DNA of 8,346 nt from an uncultured Clostridia bacterium (GCA_934792465.1 CAKVOK010000083.1:1-8346); one strand, 5' to 3'. Counted from the first letter of the stretch, positions 1 through 6,030 are shown. Notes: a model not told the origin generated them from the sequence alone. A program made the numbers and translations.

Positions 1-54
1 TACAGCGGCGGATTCACCGATTACTACTTCCCCGATTTAGTGAAAGTGAGGTAA
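1..54 (+). CDS. C-terminal end of upstream phage gene, probably tail tube protein (partial)
   Basis: Reading from base 1 gives 17 residues (YSGGFTDYYFPDLVKVR) and a TAA stop at 52-54. The gene begins outside the window. In PBSX-like tail operons the gene directly before the XkdN-like chaperone is the tail tube (XkdM), and the aromatic, acidic ending (FTDYYFPDL) is compatible with that family, but the fragment is too short to prove it. The assignment rests mainly on gene order. The next phage gene starts about 1.45 kb downstream because two toxin-antitoxin modules lie between. Confidence 0.5.
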   Translation, partial: YSGGFTDYYFPDLVKVR

Positions 55-65
55 ATTGAAGTATT

Positions 66-80
66 AAAAAAAGTTTTTTT
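66..80. repeat. A7-G-T7 palindrome
   Basis: Seven A residues, one G and seven T residues form a perfect AT-only palindrome between the end of the first phage gene and the promoter of the first toxin-antitoxin module. It lacks the GC stem expected of an intrinsic terminator, so it is at best a weak pause or terminator, or simply an AT-rich spacer. Confidence 0.3.
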
Positions 81-100
81 CATAATATATAGAGAGGGTA

Positions 101-129
101 TTGACATTTTTCTAAATGTACGCTATAAT
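101..129 (+). promoter_or_regulatory. Promoter of first toxin-antitoxin module
   Basis: A perfect -35 TTGACA (101-106) is separated by 17 bp from a perfect -10 TATAAT (124-129), the ideal sigma-A (sigma-70) promoter. Transcription would start near 135-137, leaving a leader of about 15 nt that carries the AGGAGG Shine-Dalgarno sequence (138-143), 8 nt before the ATG at 152. A full-consensus promoter inside a phage tail operon shows that the module is transcribed independently of late genes and relies on a repressor, here the antitoxin. Confidence 0.9.
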
Positions 130-134
130 GTACA
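117..134. promoter_or_regulatory. Probable YefM-type operator (two GTAC-centred sites)
   Basis: TGTACG (117-122) and TGTACA (129-134) have centres 12 bp apart. TGTAC...GTACA also forms an inverted repeat spanning the -10 box. The hexamer TGTACA is the known core of the E. coli YefM-YoeB operator, where two palindromes lie close together. Their place over the -10 element fits autorepression by the antitoxin or the toxin-antitoxin complex. The motif is seen directly; the binding is inferred from the family. Confidence 0.7.
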
Positions 135-151
135 TATAGGAGGCGATATGT

Positions 152-400
152 ATGACAAATACAAATGCAACAAGTTTCAGAAAAAATATATTTTCATTAC
201 TTGAACAAACGATAAAATACAATGAACCGGTTAATATCAGTACGAAAGACGGGAATGCTATATTGCTTAGTGAAGAAGACTACAACAATGTTATGGCAAC
301 CTTTGAGATATACAATAATCCTGCGCTTTACAAAAAAATTCAGGATGGAAAAGCAGCACCGATTGATGATTGTATTTCGGAGGATGAAGTACAGTGGTAA
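152..400 (+). CDS. YefM/Phd-family antitoxin
   Basis: An 82-residue protein with the typical size and layout of a YefM/Phd antitoxin. The N-terminal half (residues 5-45: NATSFRKN, then a short helix, PVNISTKDGNAILLSEEDYN) is the dimeric DNA-binding fold. The acidic C-terminal tail (about 55-82, ending SEDEVQW) should wrap around the toxin. It would neutralise the YoeB-like toxin encoded next and repress the promoter at the TGTACA sites just upstream. The ATG at 152 is chosen because AGGAGG (138-143) lies 8 nt before it; the ATG at 148 is in another frame. The gene overlaps the toxin start by 7 nt, the usual coupled antitoxin-toxin order. Family assignment is firm; the symbol is withheld because orthology to yefM itself cannot be shown. 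Confidence 0.92.
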   Translation: MTNTNATSFRKNIFSLLEQTIKYNEPVNISTKDGNAILLSEEDYNNVMATFEIYNNPALYKKIQDGKAAPIDDCISEDEVQW

Positions 401-666
401 ACTATAAAGTGGTATATACAAAGAATGCCGCAAAGGATATTTCGAATTTAAAGGCAGCCAATCTGTCCAATAAAGCTCAAAATCTTATTGAACTGATAAA
501 AGAGAATCCGTTTCAAAACCCTCCGCCGTATGAGAAACTGCTCGGAAATTTAAGCGGACTATATTCAAGAAGAATAAATATACAACATAGGCTTGTATAT
601 GAGGTCTTGGAAGACATAAAGACTGTCAAAATCATCTCAATGTGGTCGCATTACGAAAATATTTAA
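394..666 (+). CDS. YoeB/Txe-family mRNA interferase toxin
   Basis: A 90-residue toxin of the RelE/ParE superfamily, YoeB/Txe branch, which cleaves mRNA in the ribosomal A site. Signature segments are NPF followed by PPPYEKL (about 38-49), LSGLYSRRINIQHRLVYEV (53-71) and the C-terminal VKIISMWSHYE (78-88). E47, R66 and H86-Y87 line up with the catalytic E46, R65 and H83-Y84 of E. coli YoeB, so the enzyme looks intact. Translation starts at GTG (394-396), overlapping the last 7 nt of the antitoxin, with GGAGG at 379-383 placed 10 nt before it. A GTG start and overlap keep toxin output coupled to and below that of the antitoxin. A terminator follows 9 nt after the stop. Confidence 0.93.
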   Translation: MVNYKVVYTKNAAKDISNLKAANLSNKAQNLIELIKENPFQNPPPYEKLLGNLSGLYSRRINIQHRLVYEVLEDIKTVKIISMWSHYENI

Positions 667-674
667 TTCAAATC

Positions 675-703
675 AAGTCGCATTTAACTGCGGCTTTTTT
701 GTT
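675..703 (+). terminator. Rho-independent terminator after first TA module
   Basis: Stem AAGTCGCA (675-682) pairs with TGCGGCTT (689-696), giving 8 bp including one G-U, around a 6-nt loop, and runs into a T6 tract (695-700) followed by GTTTG. It begins 9 nt after the toxin stop. A nearly identical hairpin follows the second module at 1454-1482. Confidence 0.8.
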
Positions 704-753
704 TGTGAAGATAAAGGGATTAGTATATTTTTTCTTCTGTTGCATACAATAAA

Positions 754-785
754 AGTGTACACTATTGACAAAGTGTACACTTTGT
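754..785. promoter_or_regulatory. Operator of second TA module: two perfect palindromes
   Basis: AGTGTACACT (754-763) is a perfect 10-bp palindrome, and ACAAAGTGTACACTTTGT (768-785) is a perfect 18-bp palindrome. Their centres are 18 bp apart and both carry the core GTGTACAC. The first lies just upstream of the -35 box; the second covers its end and most of the spacer, so a bound protein would block polymerase. The TGTACA core matches the YefM operator core and matches the N-terminal YefM-like segment of the antitoxin encoded next. The palindromes are seen directly; the bound protein is inferred. Confidence 0.85.
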
Positions 786-793
786 GCTATAAT
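765..793 (+). promoter_or_regulatory. Promoter of second toxin-antitoxin module
   Basis: Perfect TTGACA (765-770), 17-bp spacer and perfect TATAAT (788-793). Transcription should start near 800. This excludes the upstream in-frame ATG at 740 as the gene start and excludes the GGAGG at 795-799 as its ribosome binding site. It leaves AAGGAG (803-808), 9 nt before the ATG at 818. Confidence 0.9.
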
Positions 794-817
794 AGGAGGC
801 GTAAGGAGTTGATAGAT

Positions 818-1243
818 ATGTTAACTATGAATGCAACGGATGTAAGAAAGAACTGGAGCGAGGTTTCCGAAAGTGTGATCCGTGAAAAACCGAGGTTTAT
901 AAAGAAAACTCGTGATTATATGCTTCTTTCCAATATGGAATTTATAAACGAACTGCTCTTAGGATATTCGTTTACGGCAAATAAATACATTGAGGATGAC
1001 GGAAGTGTTACTCTTTCCCTCAATGAGCTTGATTTGGTTGAAAACGGTTCGGACGAAAAAGATGCTATTAATAATTTGTCACGGGCAATTTTGGAATATG
1101 CAGCCGATTTCTACAATGAGTTTAATGTGTGGTCTGTCGCACCAAACAGAAAAAGAGAAATTCCGTATGTTTTTAAGGCTCTCGTATTGGATGATATCTC
1201 GAAGATCGGAGAATGTATAAAATGCCAAGATGGAAGGATTTAA
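818..1243 (+). CDS. Hybrid antitoxin: YefM/Phd-like N-terminus plus HicB-like C-terminus
   Basis: A 141-residue antitoxin encoded before a HicA-like toxin. Residues 1-40 (MLTMNATDVRKNWSEV, then VIREKPRFIKKTRDYMLLS) resemble the YefM/Phd DNA-binding unit and align with the start of the first module's antitoxin (NAT..RKN). Residues about 50-100 (YIEDDGSVTLSLNELDLVENG, then SDEKDAINNLSRAILEYAADF) look like the HicB partial RNase-H fold: a short strand with D-G-S, a central turn ending in G, and an EA-type helix. This part would bind the toxin. Classical HicB carries an HTH or RHH domain instead. The start at 818 is set by AAGGAG (803-808) and the promoter; the in-frame extension to 740 is upstream of the transcription start. 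The gene overlaps the toxin by 22 nt. The HicB-like assignment is by pattern only. Confidence 0.75.
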   Translation: MLTMNATDVRKNWSEVSESVIREKPRFIKKTRDYMLLSNMEFINELLLGYSFTANKYIEDDGSVTLSLNELDLVENGSDEKDAINNLSRAILEYAADFYNEFNVWSVAPNRKREIPYVFKALVLDDISKIGECIKCQDGRI

Positions 1244-1440
1244 AACGATTTTGTGAGCGTGACGGATGGGAACTTTATAAAAATACAGACCACTATTTTT
1301 ACAGAAAAATTGACGCTGACGGAAATGTCCGATTTACAAAGGTATCACGAGGCAGCGGAGAAATCAAGGGTTTTCTGTGGAAAGAAATCTTAAGGAAACA
1401 ACTCGGAGTTACCGAAGAATATTTTAATAGTAAAATTTGA
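1222..1440 (+). CDS. HicA-like toxin (probable mRNA interferase)
   Basis: A 72-residue basic protein of HicA size and pattern. It has an N-terminal helix (MPRWKDLKRFCERDGWEL, like the HicA K-LIKLLEKDGW segment), a strand holding H24 in TDHYFYRK at the place of the HicA catalytic histidine (GSHHxF), a second strand (VRFTKVSRGSGEI), and a C-terminal helix (LWKEILRKQLGVTEEYF). HicA proteins bind double-stranded-RNA-like folds and cleave mRNA. The ATG at 1222 is preferred to the in-frame ATG at 1213, because the purine-rich CGGAGAA (1207-1213) is then 8 nt upstream rather than overlapping. Both starts lie inside the antitoxin gene, so translation is coupled. The overall assignment is good; activity is inferred. 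Confidence 0.78.
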   Translation: MPRWKDLKRFCERDGWELYKNTDHYFYRKIDADGNVRFTKVSRGSGEIKGFLWKEILRKQLGVTEEYFNSKI

Positions 1441-1453
1441 ATACAAAGCTTAA

Positions 1454-1482
1454 AAGTCGCATATTCTGCGGCTTTTTTGTTT
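1454..1482 (+). terminator. Rho-independent terminator after second TA module
   Basis: AAGTCGCA (1454-1461) pairs with TGCGGCTT (1467-1474) around the 5-nt loop TATTC, running into T6 (1473-1478) and GTTTG. It is 13 nt after the toxin stop. No promoter is visible between it and the tail chaperone start at 1503, so chaperone expression needs readthrough. Confidence 0.8.
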
Positions 1483-1502
1483 GCCAAGAAAGGACTTTAG
1501 CA

Positions 1503-1880
1503 ATGAACAAAAACACAAAAATAACGCTTGCGGAGCTTATCCGCAGAAAAGAACAAATGCTTGAGAGCAAGAAAAAGCCGAAAACCGCAACGCTGTATAT
1601 AAAGTCGCTTGACGGCACAATCACAATCGAAAGTCCGACAGCCGATTTGGCAAGGGACGCACAGGATATGGACAACGGTGATGCGTATATGGTGTATTCG
1701 TGCGTGACAGACCCTTGCCTTAAATCAAAGGAGCTGCAAACGGCTTTTGAGTGTGTCGAGCCGATGGAGATTGTTGAGAAAATCTTTGCACCCGGCGAAA
1801 TTCCGCAGATTGCGGTTGAATGCTTAAAGCTTGCCGGATATGTTGACGGAGTAAAGGCGGTTGACAACATAAAAAACTAA
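1503..1880 (+). CDS. XkdN-like tail assembly chaperone (short, unshifted product)
   Basis: A 125-residue protein matching the XkdN-like tail assembly chaperone family, which coats the tape measure protein and helps polymerise the tail tube around it. The N-terminus (KITLAELIRRKEQMLESKKK) is the charged helix typical of the family. It is followed by a small beta segment (ATLYIKSLDGTITIESPTAD) and a C-terminal helical part (PCLKSKELQTAFE, then PMEIVEKIFAPGEI). The ATG at 1503 is chosen because AAAGGA (1489-1494) lies 8 nt upstream; the in-frame ATG at 1437 lies inside the preceding toxin gene and reads through the terminator hairpin. The last sense codons are AUA-AAA-AAC before UAA, forming a slippery site, so a second, longer product is expected. 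It sits directly before the tape measure gene, as in PBSX, lambda (G/GT) and most tailed phages. Confidence 0.9.
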   Translation: MNKNTKITLAELIRRKEQMLESKKKPKTATLYIKSLDGTITIESPTADLARDAQDMDNGDAYMVYSCVTDPCLKSKELQTAFECVEPMEIVEKIFAPGEIPQIAVECLKLAGYVDGVKAVDNIKN

Positions 1881-2050
1881 TCAGAGGTGACGGAGAGCTT
1901 GCCATGCTCTGTCACTATCTGAACCGTGGCATTGAGCCGTATAAAATAATCAATCTTCCTCTTGCCGATAAACTGTTCTATAAGGCTTGCTATGAGATTT
2001 ATATGGAAGATGAATATGAAAAGTACAAGACTTTGGTAGGTGGTGAATAA
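1503..2050 (+). CDS. Tail assembly chaperone, -1 frameshift fusion (G-T type)
   Basis: After a -1 slip on A-AAA-AAC (1871-1877), decoding continues at CTA (1877-1879) and runs 57 more codons to TAA at 2048-2050, giving 182 residues. The added part begins LIRGDGELAMLCHYLNRG and ends YKTLVGGE. It is rich in ordinary amino acids with no stop until 2 nt before the tape measure ATG, filling what would otherwise be a 170-nt gap. The arrangement equals the lambda G/GT pair, where the shifted minor product links the chaperone to the tail tube subunit. An alternative is separate translation from the ATG at 1904 (GGAG at 1892-1895), giving a 48-residue protein, but that site lies inside the stimulator hairpin. 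Join: 1503-1877, then 1877-2050. Confidence 0.87.
1871..1915 (+). promoter_or_regulatory. Programmed -1 ribosomal frameshift signal
   Basis: The slippery heptamer A-AAA-AAC (1871-1877) lies in the correct phase, one codon before the UAA. After a 9-nt spacer comes a hairpin: GTGAC (1887-1891) and AGAGC (1894-1898) pair with GCTCT (1906-1910) and GTCAC (1911-1915). That is 10 Watson-Crick pairs with a GG bulge and a 7-nt loop, extendable by G1886-T1916. Heptamer, spacing and stimulator all match the standard for -1 frameshifting. Confidence 0.9.
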
Positions 2051-2052
2051 GT

Positions 2053-4077
2053 ATGTCAAAGAAAAACATAGGAGCAACACTATCAATCAAGGATAACAAT
2101 TTCACCGCTGGAATACGAAACGCCATAACAGGTCTTAAAAATTTGAAATCGCATATCGCCAATGCGACGGGCGGTCTTAAAAATATGGGAACACAAGGTA
2201 AGTCCACAGGCGAAACACTTGCCGGACTTGCGAAAAAGATCGCAGGTGTTGCCGCGGCATATGTGGGTTTCAACCAGGCAAAGGCATTTATGTCGGATTG
2301 CGTAACGGGTGTGCTTGAGCTTGAGCGTGCCAACGAACGACTCGGCACGCTTATGATGAATGTCAAAGGCACAACACAGGCACAGGTTGACGATATCATC
2401 AAATACGGCGATGCACTGGAGTTTGTGACCACAGTCGAGGGTGACGCTACCGTTGCGGGTGCATCACAGCTTGCCACATTTCAGCTGCAATCATCAACCA
2501 TCAAAGCACTGCTCCCGTCGCTTCAAAACCTTGCGGTCGGTACATACGGAGTCAATGTTTCACAGGAACAGATGATTCAAACCGGTAACCTTGTCGGAAA
2601 GGTTATGCAAGGGCAAACGGGTGCTCTATCCCGTGTCGGTGTTTCCTTTTCCGAGGCACAGGGCAAAATCTTAAAAAGCGGAACGGAAGCAGAAAAAACG
2701 GCGACCTTAATTGAGGTATTAAATCAAAACTTCGGAGGTCTTGCCGAGAATATGGCAAAGACCCCGGAGGGACGAATCAGACAGCTGAAAAATGCATGGG
2801 GTTCTGTTAAGGATATCGTAGGCTACGGTGTACTTCCGGCAATTACATCGGTTGTGAATTTCCTTGCGTCAAAAATTCCGGACGCACAAAATGCAATGAC
2901 AAAAGCAGTTGACGCTGTGAAAGCGCCGATTGTATGGCTGAAAGATAATGCACTGCCGCCGCTCATAACCGCATTTCAAAATGTGTGGAATTACGGTGTT
3001 TCGGCATTTGATAACATAAAGTCGGCAGTCGTGCAAAACAGCGGTGCTTTCGGCGGCATTGTAACGATAGTCGGCGGTGTAAAAGACGCACTTTTTAATG
3101 CGTTTGAATTTTGCAAGCCGGCTCTGAATTGGATAAAGGATACGGGATTTCCGCTTTTGGTGAACGCACTTGCCGGAGTGGTGCAAAAAGCGACCGATGT
3201 ATATAACTTTTTCGTGAATAATTGGGGTTGGATCGCTCCTATTATCTCCGGCATTGTCGGTGCGATTGTAACATTTCGGATTGCTGTGTTTGCGATAAAT
3301 ACCGCAATGAACGCATGGGCAATCGTGCAAGGTATCTGCACCGCCGCACAATGGGCATGGAATGTTGCAATGACGGCAAACCCTGTCGGTATTATCATTG
3401 TGGCAATCGGTGCGTTAATTGCCATTGGTGTAGCATTATGGATGAATTGGGACAGTATTTGTGCATGGTGCAAACAAGCGTTTCAGGCGGTCGGTGATTT
3501 CTTTGTTTCGGTCGGTACAAGCATAGGCTCATTCTTTGTCGGACTGTGGACGGGAATTCGTGACACGGCGGTTGGTGTATGGAACGGAATAACGGGATTT
3601 TTAAGCGGTGCATGGAATACCATATCCTTCGCCGCTGTTTCCGTATTTACGGGAATCGGAAATGCGATAAAGAATGTGTGGAACGGTATCGTCGGCGCTA
3701 TCAAGGGCGCAATAAACGGTATTATTTCCGCTATCAATTCAATGATTCGTGGCGCTGTCAGAGGTGTAAACGGACTGATAAACGGTATTAACTCTGTTAC
3801 GGGTGCTGTCGGTATTCCGGCAATTCCCACATTTACCGCACCGCAGATTCCGATGCTTGCAAACGGCGGACTTATCCGCACAGCAGGTACTGTTATTGTC
3901 GGCGAAAAAGGTCCCGAAATGCTCTCACTTCCGAGCGGAGCAAAGGTTACTCCGATTGATAAATCAAGACGGAGCGAGAATAAATTCTATATCAATATTT
4001 ATGCAGACGGAAAAAGTGCCGATGAAATCATGGACGAGCTTGTGCCAAAGCTAAAGTTAGCACTTAATAATATGTAA
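2053..4077 (+). CDS. Phage tail tape measure protein
   Basis: A 674-residue protein that sets tail length, fills the tube lumen and helps DNA pass the host membrane. The N-terminal third contains the conserved minor-tail/tape-measure segment (about 160-260: VGTYGVNVSQEQMIQTGNL, ALSRVGVSFSEAQGKILKSG, then TPEGRIRQLKNAWG). Two strongly hydrophobic stretches follow (about 393-425 and 443-467, the latter NPVGIIIVAIGALIAIGVAL), then a repetitive W/G/I-rich region (about 495-590, with W-NGI and GAI-GAINGII spacing). The C-terminus carries the common tape measure motif (ANGGLIRTAGTVIVGEKGPE, then LPSGAKVTP, about 608-640). It is much shorter than PBSX XkdO; at roughly 1.5 angstrom per residue it suggests a tail near 100 nm. 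AGGTGG (2038-2043) precedes the ATG by 9 nt. The start is 2 nt after the frameshift product's stop. Confidence 0.95.
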   Translation: MSKKNIGATLSIKDNNFTAGIRNAITGLKNLKSHIANATGGLKNMGTQGKSTGETLAGLAKKIAGVAAAYVGFNQAKAFMSDCVTGVLELERANERLGTLMMNVKGTTQAQVDDIIKYGDALEFVTTVEGDATVAGASQLATFQLQSSTIKALLPSLQNLAVGTYGVNVSQEQMIQTGNLVGKVMQGQTGALSRVGVSFSEAQGKILKSGTEAEKTATLIEVLNQNFGGLAENMAKTPEGRIRQLKNAWGSVKDIVGYGVLPAITSVVNFLASKIPDAQNAMTKAVDAVKAPIVWLKDNALPPLITAFQNVWNYGVSAFDNIKSAVVQNSGAFGGIVTIVGGVKDALFNAFEFCKPALNWIKDTGFPLLVNALAGVVQKATDVYNFFVNNWGWIAPIISGIVGAIVTFRIAVFAINTAMNAWAIVQGICTAAQWAWNVAMTANPVGIIIVAIGALIAIGVALWMNWDSICAWCKQAFQAVGDFFVSVGTSIGSFFVGLWTGIRDTAVGVWNGITGFLSGAWNTISFAAVSVFTGIGNAIKNVWNGIVGAIKGAINGIISAINSMIRGAVRGVNGLINGINSVTGAVGIPAIPTFTAPQIPMLANGGLIRTAGTVIVGEKGPEMLSLPSGAKVTPIDKSRRSENKFYINIYADGKSADEIMDELVPKLKLALNNM

Positions 4078-4089
4078 GGAGGACGGCAG

Positions 4090-4485
4090 ATGGATATTTA
4101 TTTGAGTGTAAATAACAGAGCAGAGGTTTTAAGACTTCCTGTACTGCCGCCCGAATTTACTGTTTCAAAAGGCAGAAACAACGAGGTATTTGAAACGGTA
4201 TCGCAAGGTCAGCTGAACCTTATCGGTACGCAAGCCTTGAAGAAAATATCGTGGTCAAGTTTCTTTCCTTGCCGTGACTATCCTTTCCTGCGTGACAGGA
4301 GCGGTACCGCTTTCGGCTACCTGTATACCATAGACACATGGTATGAAAGAAAACTCCCCATTCGGCTTATTATCACCGATACACCGATAAATATGGCGGT
4401 TACAATAGATGATTTTTCATATACAATCGGCAGAGACGGTGATATGAAATATTCAATAACGCTGTCGGAGGTGAAGTTAATCTGA
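4090..4485 (+). CDS. XkdP-like tail protein without a LysM domain
   Basis: A 131-residue protein placed, like PBSX XkdP, between tape measure and hub genes. It matches the N-terminal part of that family: LRLPVLPPEFTVSKGRNNEVF (about 15-34), the G-L-IGTQALKKISWSSFFP segment (43-60), then the YLYTIDTWYERKLPIRLIIT strand region (78-98). The usual C-terminal LysM peptidoglycan-binding domain is absent; the gene stops right after the core domain (YSITLSEVKLI). It probably forms part of the tube-baseplate junction. AAGGAGG (4076-4082) overlaps the tape measure stop and lies 7 nt before the ATG. The stop overlaps the next start as TGATG, so the two are translationally coupled. Cell-wall contact may be supplied by the hydrolase domain of the next protein instead. 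Confidence 0.82.
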   Translation: MDIYLSVNNRAEVLRLPVLPPEFTVSKGRNNEVFETVSQGQLNLIGTQALKKISWSSFFPCRDYPFLRDRSGTAFGYLYTIDTWYERKLPIRLIITDTPINMAVTIDDFSYTIGRDGDMKYSITLSEVKLI

Positions 4486-5993
4486 TGGGTGCAGTAATTG
4501 AAAGCGCCGTCAACTGGGCGGTGAAAATTGCAAATGACGATTCCCGCGGCTATGACCAAAACAGCCGTTGGGGTCCGAACTATGACTGTTCCTCACTCGT
4601 CATATCCGCATTCGAGCAAGCCGGGTGCAGGGTAAAGTCCGGCGGTGCGACCTATACCGGAAATATGAAAGCTGTGTTTTTGCGATATGGATTTTCCGAT
4701 GTGACGAGCAAGATAGCACTGTCAACGGGACTTGGACTAAAGCGTGGCGATGTGCTTTTAAATACCACGCACCACACCGCACTTGTGGTTGAGGACGGTG
4801 GCAAAACCATCGTCAATGCCTCAATCAATGAAAACGGCAAAACCACAGGCGGCAAGTCAGGGGATCAGACAGGCAGAGAGATATACACAAGAGGATATTA
4901 TAACTATCCGTGGAATGTGGTTCTGCGGTATAACGAGAGTGAAACAGCCGCAACCTCCGCAAAAGAAGATAAAGACTATTCTCTTACCGATAATTTCGGA
5001 ACGGGTGGAAATACGGTCGGTGATAAATTTTCCGCAAATGCATACGAAACATACAAGCTGATTGTCGGCGGTAATGACATTACATCTTATGTAGGTAATC
5101 TGTCTTGGCAAAACTCAATAGATGAGCTTGCGACAAAGATGAGTTTTGAAGTGGCAAAATCCGATACACACTATGTAAATACCTATACTCCAAAGCTTGG
5201 CGACATCGTGAACCTTTGCACGAATATAGAGATATTCCGTGGAATTGTAATTGCGGTCGATGACGGAGATAAATTCAAGAATAAATATACGGTGACGGAT
5301 TTTGGTTGGTATTTGAACAAATCAAAAGAAACCTATCAGTTTAACAATATGAATGCCAAGAAAGCGGTTATGCGGCTTTGTTCCGATTTTAACATTCCTA
5401 TTGATTCCGTGCCGGAGCTTACCGCAAGCATTACGCAGATTTACATAGATAAAACCATATCCGATATTCTCTCCGACATTCTCGAAAAATGCGGCGGAGG
5501 TTTCAATTTCGATATGACGCCGAACGGCATACGGATATATAAATACGGTACGATATATGCATATCCGGAATTCAGAATTACTCCGAACACACACCTTATT
5601 TACTCGCCAACGCTTAAAGGCAGTGTTTCGCATACTCTTTCGATTGAGGATATGAAAAACAGCGTGAAAGTTGTAACCGAAAACGATAAGATTTACACCG
5701 TCAAGGCCGTGGCAAAAGATGCGGACAGCATTTATAAATACGGTGTTTTGCAAGAGGTTTTGAAGATTGACAAAAAAGACGGTGGTGCAGATACTTATGC
5801 GAAAAACAAGCTGTCGGAACTGAATAAGGTTAAAGAAAGCTTTTCGATTGAAATTATCGAGGCGATAAACAGCTACACCCGTGCCGGCTCAATGATTACG
5901 ATTGATGATGTAAATTATTTAATCGAGAGCACCGACCACAGCATAAAAAACGGAGTACATTATGTAAAATTGGGGCTGAAGAAATTCGGCTGA
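4485..5993 (+). CDS. Baseplate hub protein: NlpC/P60-type hydrolase fused to XkdQ-like domain
   Basis: A 502-residue two-domain tail protein. Residues 1-150 form an NlpC/P60-type (phage Amidase_5-like) cysteine peptidase: the nucleophile is C35 in NYDCSSLVISAFEQAG, the catalytic histidine is H97 (or H96) in HHTALVVEDG after the KRGDVLL segment, and a likely third residue is N111 in IVNAS. It should cut host peptidoglycan as the tail penetrates. A linker (about 151-185, polar, TAATSAKEDKD) leads to residues 186-502, which resemble XkdQ and the T4 gp27-like hub fold (YKLIVGGNDITSYVGNLSW, then LGDIVNL, VTDFGWYLNKS and CGGGFNFDM). In PBSX these functions lie on separate proteins. The start is set by overlap with the upstream stop and by CGGAGGTG (4466-4473). 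No stop, frameshift or missing catalytic residue is seen. Confidence 0.88.
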   Translation: MGAVIESAVNWAVKIANDDSRGYDQNSRWGPNYDCSSLVISAFEQAGCRVKSGGATYTGNMKAVFLRYGFSDVTSKIALSTGLGLKRGDVLLNTTHHTALVVEDGGKTIVNASINENGKTTGGKSGDQTGREIYTRGYYNYPWNVVLRYNESETAATSAKEDKDYSLTDNFGTGGNTVGDKFSANAYETYKLIVGGNDITSYVGNLSWQNSIDELATKMSFEVAKSDTHYVNTYTPKLGDIVNLCTNIEIFRGIVIAVDDGDKFKNKYTVTDFGWYLNKSKETYQFNNMNAKKAVMRLCSDFNIPIDSVPELTASITQIYIDKTISDILSDILEKCGGGFNFDMTPNGIRIYKYGTIYAYPEFRITPNTHLIYSPTLKGSVSHTLSIEDMKNSVKVVTENDKIYTVKAVAKDADSIYKYGVLQEVLKIDKKDGGADTYAKNKLSELNKVKESFSIEIIEAINSYTRAGSMITIDDVNYLIESTDHSIKNGVHYVKLGLKKFG

Positions 5994-6001
5994 TATGTCA
6001 A

Positions 6002-6030
6002 TGGACAAATGGTAAGGTTTGTGGTATAAT
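6002..6030 (+). promoter_or_regulatory. Extended -10 promoter of the SEC-C/nuclease-like gene
   Basis: TGGACA (6002-6007, one mismatch to TTGACA), 17 bp, then TATAAT (6025-6030) preceded by TG at 6022-6023, an extended -10 element. It begins only 9 nt after the hub gene stop and would start transcription near 6037, leaving a leader of about 150 nt before the ATG at 6188. The whole -10 region lies inside the left arm of a long inverted repeat. Confidence 0.85.

Noticed and set aside
740..817. In-frame N-terminal extension of the second antitoxin (26 extra codons)
   Set aside because: It would start upstream of the perfect promoter at 765-793 and read through the operator palindromes. A good Shine-Dalgarno sequence (803-808) and the YefM-like start motif place the true start at 818.
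1437..1502. In-frame extension of the tail chaperone to an upstream ATG
   Set aside because: It overlaps the toxin stop and translates the terminator hairpin. AAAGGA at 1489-1494 supports the start at 1503, where homology to the XkdN family begins.
1424..1870. 148-codon minus-strand open frame opposite the chaperone gene
   Set aside because: It is a shadow of the real gene, with no ribosome binding site or recognisable protein pattern, and it crosses the terminator.
1950..2477. 175-codon minus-strand open frame opposite the tape measure start
   Set aside because: Low-complexity Ser/Pro/Ala composition from reading the tape measure codons in antisense; no Shine-Dalgarno or promoter. The other long minus-strand frames across 2869-3881 are rejected for the same reason.
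3480..3790. Possible tandem DNA repeats in the W/G/I-rich part of the tape measure gene
   Set aside because: The repetition is at the protein level (W-NGI and GAI patterns typical of tape measures); nucleotide units are not conserved enough to call a DNA repeat.
5322..5753. 143-codon minus-strand open frame inside the hub gene
   Set aside because: It lies wholly within a well-supported coding region and shows no initiation signals or family resemblance.
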